Assembly (NCBI GenBank): GCA_903865895.1
Contig: CAIPLM010000385.1
Span: 1-64,000, forward strand
From: an uncultured Rhodospirillales bacterium
GTDB taxonomy: Bacteria > Pseudomonadota > Alphaproteobacteria > Acetobacterales > Acetobacteraceae
Length of the DNA stretch: 64,000 nt
Direction of reading: 5' to 3'
The first letter of the stretch is position 1. The number at the start of each line of letters is the position of its first letter. Both the position numbers and the translations under genes were made by a program. The notes below the pieces were generated by a model. It saw only the letters and a program-made list of their open reading frames with translations. It was not told the DNA's origin and did no database searches. Below, one piece after another: positions 7,718 to 16,813 of the stretch.

Positions 7718-9481
7718 ATGGGTGAGCCGCATGACTTGAACGATGCCGCTTTGCGGGACCGCGCGGTGCGGGCTGCGCGGGGCCTGGCGCCGTTCGACAT
7801 TTTGATCACCGGCGGGATGCTGGCGGATGTCGCGACCAGCGAGATCCGGGCGGCCGATATCGGGATTGTCGGGCCGATGATCGCCTCGGTGCATCCGCCC
7901 GGGAGCCGCAGCGATGCAGTGCGGGTGATCAATGCGTCCGGAAAAATCATCGCACCGGGGTTGATCGACATGCACATGCATATCGAGAGCTCCATGGTCA
8001 CCCCGCGGCGCTACGCCGAGACGGTGGTGCCGCAGGGGACGACGACGGTGTGCTGGGACCCGCATGAGGTCGGCAATGTGCTGGGGCTCACGGGGGTGCG
8101 CTGGGCGGTGGCCGCGTCGCGCGATTTGCCGCTGCGGGTGCTGGTGATGGCGCCCTCCTGCGTGCCCTCGGCGCCCGGGCTGGAGCTGGCAGGGGCAGAG
8201 TTCGAGGGGGCGGAGATGGCGGAAATGCTGTCCTGGCCCGAGGTGATCGGGGTGGCCGAGGTGATGGATATGCGGGGCGTGCTGGAGCGCAGCGCCCATA
8301 TGGGCGGCATCGTCGGGGCCGGGCTGGCCTCCGGCAAGCTGGTGTGCGGCCATGCCCGCGGGCTGACGGGGGCCGATCTGCACGGCTTCCTCGCCGGCGG
8401 GATCGGCAGCGACCACGAGATCACCACGGGGGAGGATTTGCTGGCCAAGCTGCGGGCGGGGCTGACGGTGGAGCTGCGCGGCTCGCATGACTACGTGCTG
8501 CCAGGCGCCGTGCAGGCGCTTGCCACCCTGCCGCACGTGCCGCAGACGCTGACCATCTGCACCGACGATATTTTCCCCGACGATCTCACCACCGCCGGTG
8601 GCATGCGGGACGTGCTGCGGCGGCTGATCGCCTACGGGATGCGGCCGATCGACGCGCTCCGCTGCGCCACCCTGAACGCCGCCATGCGGCTTGGGCGGCG
8701 CGATCTCGGGCTGGTGGCGCCGGGGCGGCGGGCGGATATCGTGCTGTTCGAGGATTTCTCGACCATGCGGGCCGTGATGGTGCTGGCCTCCGGCGCGGTG
8801 GTCGCTGAGGGTGGCGCGCTGGTGGCGCCGATCCGGCGCGATCCGGTGCGGTTGCCCGTCGACACCATGCATGTCGCCCCGCTAACGCCGTCCGACTTCC
8901 AACTGCGCGCGGGGGGTGACAGCGCCAAGCTGCGCACCGTCAACAAGCCGCGCTTCACGGAATGGAGCACGGCGGAGGCGGTGGTGGAGAACGGCATCGT
9001 CCATCTGCCGGAGCAGACCATCATGATGGCGGTGATCCATCGCCATGGCCGCGCGCCGGCCGCCCCGGTGCTGGGGGTGCTCGAGGGATGGTCCAGCTGG
9101 CGCGGCGCGATCGCCACCACGGTGGCCCATGACAGCCATAATCTCGTGGTGTTCGGCCGTGACCCCGCCGACATGGCAGCCGCCGCCAATGCGCTGATCG
9201 CCTGCGGGGGCGGGATGGCGGTGGCGGCGGGAGGGAAGGTGACCGCGCTGCTGCCGTTGCCCGTTTGCGGCCTGCTGTCCGACGCGCCGGCCCCCGATGT
9301 CGCGGCTGGGTTCGCCGCGCTGAAGGCCGCAGCTGATGCGATCGTCGAGTGGCAACCGCCGATCCTCACCTTCAAGGCGATCGTCGGCGCCAGCCTCGCC
9401 TGCAATCCGGGCCCCCACGTCACCGATCGCGGGATCACCGATGGCAGTACGGGGGAGGTATTCGCCTCGGCGCTGATCTAG
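7718..9481 (+). CDS. ade: Adenine deaminase
   Basis: A 587-residue amidohydrolase converting adenine to hypoxanthine plus ammonia in purine salvage. The start at 7718 follows GGAGAG by seven bases; the upstream open frame belongs to the divergent gene's region. The metal-binding HxH motif is in GLIDMHMHIESSMVTP (H86, H88), followed by WDPHEVGNVLG and, later, ICTDDIFPDDL, all typical of the bacterial Ade family rather than the adenosine-deaminase-like enzymes. Length matches the family (about 580). The 3' end overlaps the convergent DUF1217 gene by four bases. Confidence 0.92.
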   Translation: MGEPHDLNDAALRDRAVRAARGLAPFDILITGGMLADVATSEIRAADIGIVGPMIASVHPPGSRSDAVRVINASGKIIAPGLIDMHMHIESSMVTPRRYAETVVPQGTTTVCWDPHEVGNVLGLTGVRWAVAASRDLPLRVLVMAPSCVPSAPGLELAGAEFEGAEMAEMLSWPEVIGVAEVMDMRGVLERSAHMGGIVGAGLASGKLVCGHARGLTGADLHGFLAGGIGSDHEITTGEDLLAKLRAGLTVELRGSHDYVLPGAVQALATLPHVPQTLTICTDDIFPDDLTTAGGMRDVLRRLIAYGMRPIDALRCATLNAAMRLGRRDLGLVAPGRRADIVLFEDFSTMRAVMVLASGAVVAEGGALVAPIRRDPVRLPVDTMHVAPLTPSDFQLRAGGDSAKLRTVNKPRFTEWSTAEAVVENGIVHLPEQTIMMAVIHRHGRAPAAPVLGVLEGWSSWRGAIATTVAHDSHNLVVFGRDPADMAAAANALIACGGGMAVAAGGKVTALLPLPVCGLLSDAPAPDVAAGFAALKAAADAIVEWQPPILTFKAIVGASLACNPGPHVTDRGITDGSTGEVFASALI

Positions 9482-10335
9482 ACGATGAGGCCGGATGACC
9501 GGGCGCTGAGCTGATCCAGCGTCGGCTGGGAGGATTGCGGGTTGGCCGCGTTAGCCTTGTTCAGCAGATATTGCTGGGTGAGCGTGTCGACGAAGTGCTT
9601 GTCCTTCAGCTTGCCGAAATCGAGCCGCACGTTGATGGCGTGCTCCTGGGCGGTCAGGCTCTGGAAGGCGATCTGCTGGGGAATGCCGAGCGCGGTGGTG
9701 ATAACGTCCCGCAAGATCGGATCCCCCAGCACCTGGTCCGCATTTTTCACGGTATTTGCGCGGGAGCGAAAATCCAGCGCGCTGGATAGGCCGGGAGTAG
9801 TGGCGTCGAGCGATTTACGCCAGGTCACCTCGGCATAGGCGTTGGCGACGGAGGCCAGCACGCCGGATTGCCGCAGCACGGTGAGGCCTTTGTGGGCGAA
9901 GTCATAGGTCTGCGTCACCGGCTTCCAGCGCGAATCGGCGGCGTTCAGCTTGCTCACCAGGGATGCGCTGTTGGTCGCGTCCGACAACAGGGCCTTCGTG
10001 GCGAGTGCGGTGTAGGGGATCTGGTCCGACAGCCCATTGGCGGTGAGCAGCACCTTCATCACCGTGGGGTTCTTGAGCAGGCTCGCCGCATCCTTCGCCG
10101 AGGCGACGGCGGATTTGAAGGCGGCGAGATCGCGGGCCACCGCCGGGTCCTTCGCGGTTTGCGCGATGTCCTTGGTCTCGTTGAGCTCCGCGGTTTGCAG
10201 CGCCTGCAACGGGTTGGCGGCGCCGAGCCCCTGCCCTGGCGTGGTGCCATAGAGCGTGCCGAGCAGCGTGGCCGAAGACGATGTGCCGTCAGTCAGGCTG
10301 GAGAACAGGGAGGAGTAGTTCATGGAAACGCTCAT
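9478..10335 (-). CDS. DUF1217-domain protein, probably flagellum-associated
   Basis: A 285-residue protein that I assign to the DUF1217 family, in which members are usually encoded near alphaproteobacterial flagellar genes. It opens with a serine-rich segment (MSVSMNYSSLFSSLTDG), as in export-apparatus substrates, then repeats of helices with the family pattern DAASLLKNPTVMKVLLTANGL and later ADQVLGDPILRDVITTALGIP. It has no classical signal peptide. No flagellar genes are next to it in this window, so the functional link rests on the family only. Confidence 0.7.
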   Translation of the reverse strand: MSVSMNYSSLFSSLTDGTSSSATLLGTLYGTTPGQGLGAANPLQALQTAELNETKDIAQTAKDPAVARDLAAFKSAVASAKDAASLLKNPTVMKVLLTANGLSDQIPYTALATKALLSDATNSASLVSKLNAADSRWKPVTQTYDFAHKGLTVLRQSGVLASVANAYAEVTWRKSLDATTPGLSSALDFRSRANTVKNADQVLGDPILRDVITTALGIPQQIAFQSLTAQEHAINVRLDFGKLKDKHFVDTLTQQYLLNKANAANPQSSQPTLDQLSARSSGLIV

Positions 10336-10421
10336 CGCGCACAGCTTGGCATGACAATGGTGTACGGCCGGTAAACAGGGTGCGGCTTCCGATGTGCGGG
10401 AATCCGCTCTAGCATTCCCCG

Positions 10422-11135
10422 ATGACCGCCCCCCTGCTCGATGTCGCCGATCTCGCCTTCGCCTATGCCGGCGCCACTGCCGTGCGTAGCGTGTCCTTCA
10501 ACGTCGGTGCCGGGGAGATCGTGGCGCTACTCGGCGCCAACGGGGCCGGGAAATCCACCACCGTGAAGGTGATCGCCGGCGCCTTGCGCCCGAAATCCGG
10601 CTCCATCCGCTTCGATGGCGCCGAAATCGCTGGCCGGCCGAGCCACGATGTGGTGCGGCGAGGGATCACCCTGGTGCCGGAGGGACGGCTGGTGTTCCCG
10701 CAGATGACGGTGCGCGAGAACCTGCAAATGGGCGGCTACACGCGCAGCTACGCCGAGGCCACCGCCGCCGAGGCGCGGGCCTTCGCCCTGTTCCCCCGCC
10801 TCGCCGAACGCGCTGGCCAGCTGGCCGGCTCGCTCTCCGGTGGCGAGCAGCAAATGCTGGCGATCGCGCGCGGGATGATGAGCGGGCCGCGGCTGATGAT
10901 CCTTGACGAGCCCTCCCTCGGCCTCGCGCCGCAGCGCGTGCGCGAGTTGTTCCGCCTGATCGGCGACGTCGCGGCGAGTGGGGTGTCGATCGTGCTAGTG
11001 GAACAGAACGTCCATCAGTCGCTCAAAATCGCCGGGCGAGCCTATGTGATGGAGAAGGGCGAGATCGTCCTGGGCGGCACGGGCGCCGAATTGCTGGGCA
11101 ATGAATTCGTGCAGCGTGCCTTTTTAGGGCGTTGA
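10422..11135 (+). CDS. ABC transporter ATP-binding protein, LivF-like
   Basis: A 237-residue ATPase with Walker A GANGAGKST, Q-loop, signature SLSGGEQQM, Walker B LMILDEPSLGLAP and H-loop region VEQNV. EPSLGLAP and VEQNVHQSL are hallmarks of LivF, the short ATPase of branched-chain amino acid/amide/urea (HAAT) importers. It stands alone: no LivG, permease or binding protein lies nearby, so it is either an orphan subunit or works with components encoded elsewhere. The flanking genes run in other contexts (DUF1217 divergent, hyi downstream after 73 bases). Confidence 0.9.
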   Translation: MTAPLLDVADLAFAYAGATAVRSVSFNVGAGEIVALLGANGAGKSTTVKVIAGALRPKSGSIRFDGAEIAGRPSHDVVRRGITLVPEGRLVFPQMTVRENLQMGGYTRSYAEATAAEARAFALFPRLAERAGQLAGSLSGGEQQMLAIARGMMSGPRLMILDEPSLGLAPQRVRELFRLIGDVAASGVSIVLVEQNVHQSLKIAGRAYVMEKGEIVLGGTGAELLGNEFVQRAFLGR

Positions 11136-11208
11136 AGCGGACCGGCCGCTGACCTACCAAAACCCCGGCGCAGCCTGTAACTTCGCCGCAACCGAGGAGG
11201 ACCGCCCG

Positions 11209-11988
11209 ATGCCGCGCCTGGCCGCCAATTTATCGATGATGTTCAACGAAGTCCCGATGCTCGACCGCTACGCCGCGGCGGCGAAGGCGGGGTTCAAGGC
11301 CGTCGAATTCCTCTTCCCCTACGAATTCCCCGCCGCCGAGCTGAAGAAGCGGCTCGACGATAACGGCCTCAAGCAGGTGCTGTTCAACATGCCGCCCGGC
11401 GATTGGGCAGCCGGCGAGCGCGGCACCGCCTCACTGCCCGGCCGGCAGGCGGAGTTCCGCGAGGGCGTGAAGAAGGCGCTGGAGTACGCGCACGCGCTCG
11501 AGTGCCCGCTGATGCACTGCATGGCCGGCATCCCGCCCGCCGGCACCGAATTCGGCACCGCCGCCGCGCTGTTCGCCTCCAACGTCGCCTGGGCGTCCGA
11601 GCTGGCCTCGGCGCAGGGCGTGCGGCTCTGCCTCGAGCCGATCAACCACCGGGACATGCCGGGCTTCCACCTCAACACCATGGCCCAGGCCGCGGCCGTG
11701 ATCGCGGCGATCGGCGCCGAGAAGGTCGGGCTGCAGTTCGACATCTATCACTGCCAGACCACCGAGGGCGACATCACCAAGCGGATGGAGCTGTACATGC
11801 CCATCATCGCCCATATGCAGCTCGCCGACGTGCCGCTGCGCCATGAGCCCGGCACCGGCGAAATCGGCTGGGACTTCGTCTTCCGCCGCATCGACGAACT
11901 GGGCTACCAGGGCTGGATCGGCTGCGAATACCGCCCCGCCGGCGACACGGTCGCCGGGCTTGCCTGGCGCCAGCGCTACGGCGTTTGA
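11209..11988 (+). CDS. hyi: Hydroxypyruvate isomerase
   Basis: A 259-residue TIM-barrel enzyme of the xylose-isomerase-like fold, interconverting hydroxypyruvate and tartronate semialdehyde. Recognisable family segments are the N-terminal LAANLSMMFNEVP, the metal-ligand region CLEPINHRDMPG, QFDIYHCQ and the C-terminal WIGCEYRP. A GAGGAGGA site precedes the ATG. It is followed 25 bases later by the tartronate-semialdehyde reductase gene, so the pair would carry glyoxylate-derived tartronate semialdehyde towards glycerate. Glyoxylate carboligase is not in the window. Confidence 0.92.
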   Translation: MPRLAANLSMMFNEVPMLDRYAAAAKAGFKAVEFLFPYEFPAAELKKRLDDNGLKQVLFNMPPGDWAAGERGTASLPGRQAEFREGVKKALEYAHALECPLMHCMAGIPPAGTEFGTAAALFASNVAWASELASAQGVRLCLEPINHRDMPGFHLNTMAQAAAVIAAIGAEKVGLQFDIYHCQTTEGDITKRMELYMPIIAHMQLADVPLRHEPGTGEIGWDFVFRRIDELGYQGWIGCEYRPAGDTVAGLAWRQRYGV

Positions 11989-12013
11989 ACCTCACCTCTC
12001 CTGGAGAACTGAC

Positions 12014-12889
12014 ATGAAGATCGGATTTATCGGCCTTGGCATCATGGGCCGCCCGATGGCGCTCAACCTCAAGAACGGCGGCCATGACCTCATCGTACCG
12101 GATCGCAGCAGCCTGACCGACGAGATCCGCGCTGCCGCCCATGTGGTGGGCGATGCCGCGGCGGTGGCCGAGGCGGCGGACGTCATCATCATCATGGTGC
12201 CCGATACCCCCGACGTGGAGGCCGTGCTGTTCGGCGCCCACGGGGTGGCCGACGCGCTGACGGCCGGCAAGCTGGTGATTGACATGTCCTCAATCTCCCC
12301 GATCGCCACCAAGGACTTTGCCGCCCGCATCAACGCGCTGGGCTGCGACTACGTGGATGCCCCGGTCTCCGGCGGCGAAGTGGGCGCCAAGGCCGCCTCG
12401 CTCACCATCATGGCCGGCGGCACCGAGGCGGCCTTCGCGCGTGCCAAACCGCTGTTCGACCTGATGGGCAAGAACATCACCCATGTCGGCAATGAGGCCG
12501 GCGCTGGGCAGGTATGCAAGGTGTGCAACCAGATCATCGTCGCCCTCAACATCCAGGCGGTCTCCGAGGCGCTCACCTTCGCCAAGAAGGCCGGCGCCGA
12601 CCCCGCCAAGGTGCGCCAGGCGATCTCCGGCGGCTTCGCCTCCTCACGCATCCTCGAAGTGCATGCCGAGCGGATGATCAATCGCACCTTTAACCCCGGA
12701 TTCCGCGTCCGCCTGCACCAAAAGGACCTCGCGCTGGCGCTGTCCTCGGCGAAGGAAATGGGCATGGCGCTGCCGAACACCGCGATCGCCCAGCAGATGT
12801 TCTCGGTGGTGACCGCACTCGGCGGAGCGGACCAGGATCACTCGGCGATGGTGCGCGCTATTGAGACGATGGCTGGAATAGATGCGTGA
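12014..12889 (+). CDS. glxR: 2-hydroxy-3-oxopropionate (tartronate semialdehyde) reductase
   Basis: A 291-residue beta-hydroxyacid dehydrogenase. The N-terminal Rossmann motif is GFIGLGIMGRPMA, followed by the substrate loop DAPVSGGEVGAK and the catalytic lysine region GAGQVCKVCNQ. The start at 12014 follows GGAG after nine bases; the longer frame overlaps hyi and is rejected. Its position directly after hyi supports tartronate semialdehyde as substrate rather than 3-hydroxyisobutyrate, which related enzymes use. It would reduce tartronate semialdehyde to D-glycerate with NAD(P)H. Confidence 0.9.
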   Translation: MKIGFIGLGIMGRPMALNLKNGGHDLIVPDRSSLTDEIRAAAHVVGDAAAVAEAADVIIIMVPDTPDVEAVLFGAHGVADALTAGKLVIDMSSISPIATKDFAARINALGCDYVDAPVSGGEVGAKAASLTIMAGGTEAAFARAKPLFDLMGKNITHVGNEAGAGQVCKVCNQIIVALNIQAVSEALTFAKKAGADPAKVRQAISGGFASSRILEVHAERMINRTFNPGFRVRLHQKDLALALSSAKEMGMALPNTAIAQQMFSVVTALGGADQDHSAMVRAIETMAGIDA

Positions 12890-12927
12890 TTAAAACGTGA
12901 AACGCTGTCTTAACCACTGAAGCAAGG

Positions 12928-12957
12928 TTGCGTTAATCTTTTCTCCTGCCATAATAT
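12928..12957 (+). promoter_or_regulatory. Probable sigma-70-type promoter of the XRE regulator gene
   Basis: TTGCGT (12928-12933) and TAATAT (12952-12957) are separated by 18 bases within an AT-rich gap between glxR and the XRE gene. The start codon at 13034 lies about 70 bases after the predicted transcription start. Match is good but not perfect. Confidence 0.5.
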
Positions 12958-13033
12958 GATGCTTGGTTGAGATTCTGAGACGGCGGCGCCCTTGTGGGGG
13001 CCGCCGGACGGATCATGGCAGGAGACAGTGTCG

Positions 13034-13915
13034 ATGCGGTTTACGGAAATCGGGCAGCAACTGCGTGCCTACCGGCTTGAGTCCGGCCTGCGGGCGGAGG
13101 AGATCGCCGCCCGTCTCGGGGTCTCCCGCGCCGCGTTGTACCGCTACGAAAAAGGCGAGGTGATCAAGCTCGACACCATCAAGCGCCTCGCCGAACTACT
13201 GAAAATCTCGCCGCTCTCGCTGCTCGGCATCGGCGTCGAATACTACAACCGCCCGGTCGGCTATCTCGAGCGCATCCGCCAGATCGAGGAAACCGCCGAC
13301 CAGATGCTGCTGGTCGATTCGGCAATCTGCTACCTCACCACAACCGACGCCTATGACAACGCGCTCGCCACCGCGCTCAGCGAAACCACCGAGCAGGCCG
13401 GTGGGGACCGGGCGATCCTGCGCGCCTCGGCTGAGCAGATCCTTGGCATCCTCAACGCCCGCAAGCGCGTCTATGCCTCCCGCAAGCCCAGCATCATCGC
13501 GATGATCCCCATCGGGCGGATGCGCCAGTTCCTTGAGCACGGGCTTGGCGCCTCGCTGTCACTGTCCGACCGCGCCCGCCGTCTGTGCCGCCAGGCCGCC
13601 GCCAGCGAACTGCTGCACATCGCCGACATGATGGAGGCCGAGCCGATGGGCCTGCAATTCGGCGTGCTGCCGGTCAGCGAGCCGAGCGGCAGTTTCAAGA
13701 TCCTCCGCGCGCGGGACCGCGCGACCCTCGCGGTGAACCCCTTCCAGCCCGACACCCCCCCGGGCATCACCGTCGGCGTCGCGATGATCACCAGCGCCGA
13801 CGAGGCGATCGCCGCCCATCAGCGCGTTGCCGAGTCGCTGTGGCGGGAGGCCGTGAAAGGTGCCGCCGCCGCGACCCGGGTGCGCGAATTGGTGCAGACC
13901 GCCCGGATCGACTGA
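13034..13915 (+). CDS. XRE-family transcriptional regulator
   Basis: A 293-residue regulator. An N-terminal HTH_3 domain (about residues 5-60) has the recognition region IAARLGVSRAALYRYEKGE. The remaining 230 residues are a globular sensor-like domain with no recognised catalytic motif. The start ATG at 13034 was preferred over 12992 because it follows AGGAGA by eight bases. It might control the glyoxylate pair upstream, but that is only positional inference. Its stop codon is embedded in a 15-base tandem repeat. Confidence 0.82.
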   Translation: MRFTEIGQQLRAYRLESGLRAEEIAARLGVSRAALYRYEKGEVIKLDTIKRLAELLKISPLSLLGIGVEYYNRPVGYLERIRQIEETADQMLLVDSAICYLTTTDAYDNALATALSETTEQAGGDRAILRASAEQILGILNARKRVYASRKPSIIAMIPIGRMRQFLEHGLGASLSLSDRARRLCRQAAASELLHIADMMEAEPMGLQFGVLPVSEPSGSFKILRARDRATLAVNPFQPDTPPGITVGVAMITSADEAIAAHQRVAESLWREAVKGAAAATRVRELVQTARID

Positions 13916-13946
13916 GCCCCGATCGACTGAGCCCGCATCGACTGAG
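13907..13946. repeat. Three 15-base tandem copies spanning the XRE gene stop
   Basis: The core ATCGACTGAG occurs at 13907, 13922 and 13937, exactly 15 bases apart. Because 15 is a multiple of three, each copy places an in-frame TGA, giving three consecutive in-frame stops (13913, 13928, 13943). It looks like a recent slippage duplication of the gene's last codons. Confidence 0.85.
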
Positions 13947-14033
13947 ATACCCGATTGAGAGCCTTGCGCGCCACGCGGTGGGCATCCCCGTGCGGCCGCA
14001 CTATCCTGCCGCGCAATCGCGGAAGGAACCCGA

Positions 14034-14750
14034 ATGACCGAACGGCTCTACATGGCGGACGCCACGCTCGCCTCCTGCACGGCCCGCGTGCTCGCCGCCT
14101 CCCCCGAGGGCATCATGCTCGACCGCACCGTGTTCTATGCCCGCTCCGGCGGCCAGGCCGGCGATTCCGGGCGGCTGGACTGGGAGGGCGGCTCCACCGT
14201 GATCGCCGATACGCTGAAGGGCGAGGGCGATACCAACCTCCACGTCCCCGCCCCTGACAGCGCCCTGCCCCCCGTTGGCACCGAGGTGACTGCGGTGCTC
14301 GACTGGGAGCGCCGTCACGCCCTGATGCGCATGCACACCACGCTGCATCTGCTCTGCGCCGTGCTGCCCGGTATCGCGGTCACCGGCGGCGCGGTGAACG
14401 CCGACCGCTCGCGCCTCGATTTCAACCTCCCCGAACCGCCCACCAAGGAGGACATCGAGGCCCGCCTCAATGATCTCATCGCCGGCGACCATGCGGTCAG
14501 CACCGAATGGGTGGATGAGAGCATCCTCGACACCAATCCCGGCCTGGTGCGCACCCTCTCGGTGCAACCGCCGCGCGGCACCGGCCGGCTTCGCCTGGTG
14601 CGCATCGGCACCGGTGACACCCCAGTGGACCTGCAGCCCTGCGGCGGGACGCATGTGTGGCGTACCGCGGAGATCGGCCGGGTCTCGGTGCAGAAAATCG
14701 AAAACAAGGGCAAGCAGAACCGGCGCATCACCCTCACGCTGAGCGCCTGA
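14034..14750 (+). CDS. alaX: Alanyl-tRNA editing protein AlaX
   Basis: A 238-residue free-standing relative of the AlaRS editing domain, which hydrolyses mischarged Ser-tRNA(Ala) (or Gly-tRNA). The zinc site is present: HxxxH (H101 and H105 in MRMHTTLHLL) and CGGTH near the C-terminus. The N-terminal FYARSGGQAGDSG segment corresponds to the FYPxxGGQxxDxG motif of AlaRS-type editing proteins. It is followed 17 bases later by a sulfurtransferase gene, with which it may share an mRNA. Confidence 0.93.
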   Translation: MTERLYMADATLASCTARVLAASPEGIMLDRTVFYARSGGQAGDSGRLDWEGGSTVIADTLKGEGDTNLHVPAPDSALPPVGTEVTAVLDWERRHALMRMHTTLHLLCAVLPGIAVTGGAVNADRSRLDFNLPEPPTKEDIEARLNDLIAGDHAVSTEWVDESILDTNPGLVRTLSVQPPRGTGRLRLVRIGTGDTPVDLQPCGGTHVWRTAEIGRVSVQKIENKGKQNRRITLTLSA

Positions 14751-14767
14751 ACACGGAGGAGACCGAC

Positions 14768-15610
14768 ATGGTCGACGCATTGGTATCCACCGCCTGGCTC
14801 GCCGCCAACCTAGGCGCCCCCGGCATCGCGGTGTTCGACACCACGAAATATCTGCCCAACGAGCCGAAGGACGGGCTGACGGAGTTCCGCCTCGCCCATA
14901 TCCCGGGCGCCCGGTTCTTCGATATCGACGTCTTCGCCGACCCCGACACCACGCTGCCGCACATGGTGCCCACCCCCGGGCGCTTCGCCAAGCTGGCTGG
15001 CGCGTTGGGCATTTCCAACGACACGCACTGCATCTTCTACGACCAGAAGGGCCTCGCCTCCGCCGCGCGCGGCTGGTGGCTGATGGGGCTATTCGGGCAT
15101 GACAAGGCCTCCGTGCTCGATGGCGGCCTGCCGAAATGGCTGTCCGAAGGCCGCGCCAGCGCGGCCGGCGAACCCGCCGCCGCCACGCCGGCGGAATTCC
15201 TGCCCGCCTACCGCCCGCAACGCCTGCGCGGCGTCGGCGATCTCATCGGCAATCTCGCGCGCAACGCGGAACTGGTGCTGGATGCCCGCGCCTCAAACCG
15301 CTTCCGCGCCGAAGTGCCGGAAATCCGCCCGGGCATCCGCGCCGGCCACATCCCCGGCAGCGCCAACCTGCCCTACAATACCCTCCTCGCCCCCGACCAG
15401 ACCATGCTGCCCCCCGCCGCGCTGCGCGAGAAACTCGCCGAAGCCGGGGTGGATGGGTCACGCCCCGTCGTCACCTCCTGCGGCTCAGGCGTCACCGCCT
15501 GCATCCTGACCCTGGCTATGACCCAGGCCGGCCTGCCCGCCGGCGCCGTCTATGACGGTTCCTGGACCGAATGGGGCGGTCGAACCGACACTCCCGTGGA
15601 GACCGGCTGA
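14768..15610 (+). CDS. sseA: 3-mercaptopyruvate/thiosulfate sulfurtransferase
   Basis: A 280-residue two-domain rhodanese. The N-terminal inactive rhodanese domain (about 1-130) and the C-terminal catalytic domain carry the active-site loop CGSGVTA; the CGSGVTA form is typical of 3-mercaptopyruvate sulfurtransferases. Other family signatures are GARFFDID and AGHIPGSANLPY. The start at 14768 follows a GGAGGAG site. It ends one base before the metC start, so transfer of sulfane sulfur and cystathionine/cysteine breakdown appear linked here. Confidence 0.9.
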   Translation: MVDALVSTAWLAANLGAPGIAVFDTTKYLPNEPKDGLTEFRLAHIPGARFFDIDVFADPDTTLPHMVPTPGRFAKLAGALGISNDTHCIFYDQKGLASAARGWWLMGLFGHDKASVLDGGLPKWLSEGRASAAGEPAAATPAEFLPAYRPQRLRGVGDLIGNLARNAELVLDARASNRFRAEVPEIRPGIRAGHIPGSANLPYNTLLAPDQTMLPPAALREKLAEAGVDGSRPVVTSCGSGVTACILTLAMTQAGLPAGAVYDGSWTEWGGRTDTPVETG

Positions 15611-15611
15611 C

Positions 15612-16808
15612 ATGACCGACGAAACCAAGCATTCGATCTACACCCGCCTCTCCCATAAGGGCCGCGCCGGGACCCATGTGCACGGCTTCGTCAACCCGCC
15701 GGTGCATCGCGGCTCCACCGTGCTGGTCGAGACCATGCAGCAGCGGCGCGACAATGCCGCCAAGGCGCCCACCGAGCGCGTGATGACCTATGGGCTCGGC
15801 GGCTCGGAAACCCATTGGGCGCTGGAGGACGTGGTCGCCGATATCGAGGGCGGCACGCGCTGCAAGATCGTCCCCTCCGGCCTCGCCGCCTGCACCGTGC
15901 CGCTGCTGGCCTATCTCGGCAGCGGCGATCATGTGCTGGTGCCCGACTCCGTCTACGGCCCCGTCCGCAGCTTCTGCGACACCATGCTGAAGCGGATGGG
16001 GGTGGAAACCACCTATTACGATCCCTGCATCACGCAAGCCGACATCGCCCCGCTGTTTCGCCCCAACACCAAGGTGCTCTACACCGAGAGCCCCGGCAGC
16101 CACACTTTCGAGGTGCAGGACGTGCCCGGCCTCGCCGAAGTGGCCCACGCGCGGGGCGCCAAGGTGTTGATGGACAACACCTGGGGCATCTTCCACTTCC
16201 AACCCTTCACCAAAGGCGTCGACGTCTCGATGCAGGCGCTGACCAAGTATGTCGGCGGGCATTCCGACATCCTGCTGGGCTCCATCACCGTCAACACCGC
16301 CGAAGACTGGGCCGCCATCCGCGCCTCCAACGGCCAACTCGGCATGTTCGCCAGCCCCGATGATTGCTGGCTGGCGCTACGCGGCGTGCGCACCATGGCG
16401 GTGCGGATGGAACGCCAGGAGAAATCGGCCCTCGAGGTCGCCGCCTGGATGCGTAACCGGCCGGAAGTGAAGGAAGTGCTGCACCCCGCTTTGCCCGGCG
16501 CCCGCGGCCACGACATCTGGAAACGCGACTTCACCGGCGCCTGCTCGCTGTTCGGCGTGGTGTTCCAGCCCGGCTTCGCGCCGGAGCGGATCGACGCGGT
16601 GGCCGAAGCCCTGCAACTCTTCGGCATGGGCGCCAGTTGGGGCGGCTTCGAGAGCCTCGCACTCCCCAGCGGCACCATGCCGCGCACCGCTGGCACCGGG
16701 GATTTCGGCGGGCCGATGATGCGCCTGCATGTCGGCCTCGAAGCCCCCGCCGACCTGATCGCCGATCTCGACCAGGCCATGCGGAAGCTCCACGCCAACG
16801 AGGAGTAG
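15612..16808 (+). CDS. metC: Cystathionine beta-lyase
   Basis: A 398-residue PLP enzyme of the Cys/Met metabolism family. PLP-binding features include the tyrosine/arginine region MTYGLGG, the PSGLAA phosphate loop, DNTWG with the cofactor aspartate, and the Schiff-base lysine in ALTKYVGGHSD. The start at 15612 lies one base after the sulfurtransferase stop. Active-site detail favours beta-lyase (homocysteine, pyruvate, ammonia) over gamma-synthase; the family is hard to split by eye, so specificity is less certain than the family. The gene is convergent with the RTX-like gene, five bases away. Confidence 0.88.
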   Translation: MTDETKHSIYTRLSHKGRAGTHVHGFVNPPVHRGSTVLVETMQQRRDNAAKAPTERVMTYGLGGSETHWALEDVVADIEGGTRCKIVPSGLAACTVPLLAYLGSGDHVLVPDSVYGPVRSFCDTMLKRMGVETTYYDPCITQADIAPLFRPNTKVLYTESPGSHTFEVQDVPGLAEVAHARGAKVLMDNTWGIFHFQPFTKGVDVSMQALTKYVGGHSDILLGSITVNTAEDWAAIRASNGQLGMFASPDDCWLALRGVRTMAVRMERQEKSALEVAAWMRNRPEVKEVLHPALPGARGHDIWKRDFTGACSLFGVVFQPGFAPERIDAVAEALQLFGMGASWGGFESLALPSGTMPRTAGTGDFGGPMMRLHVGLEAPADLIADLDQAMRKLHANEE

Positions 16809-16813
16809 CCCAT

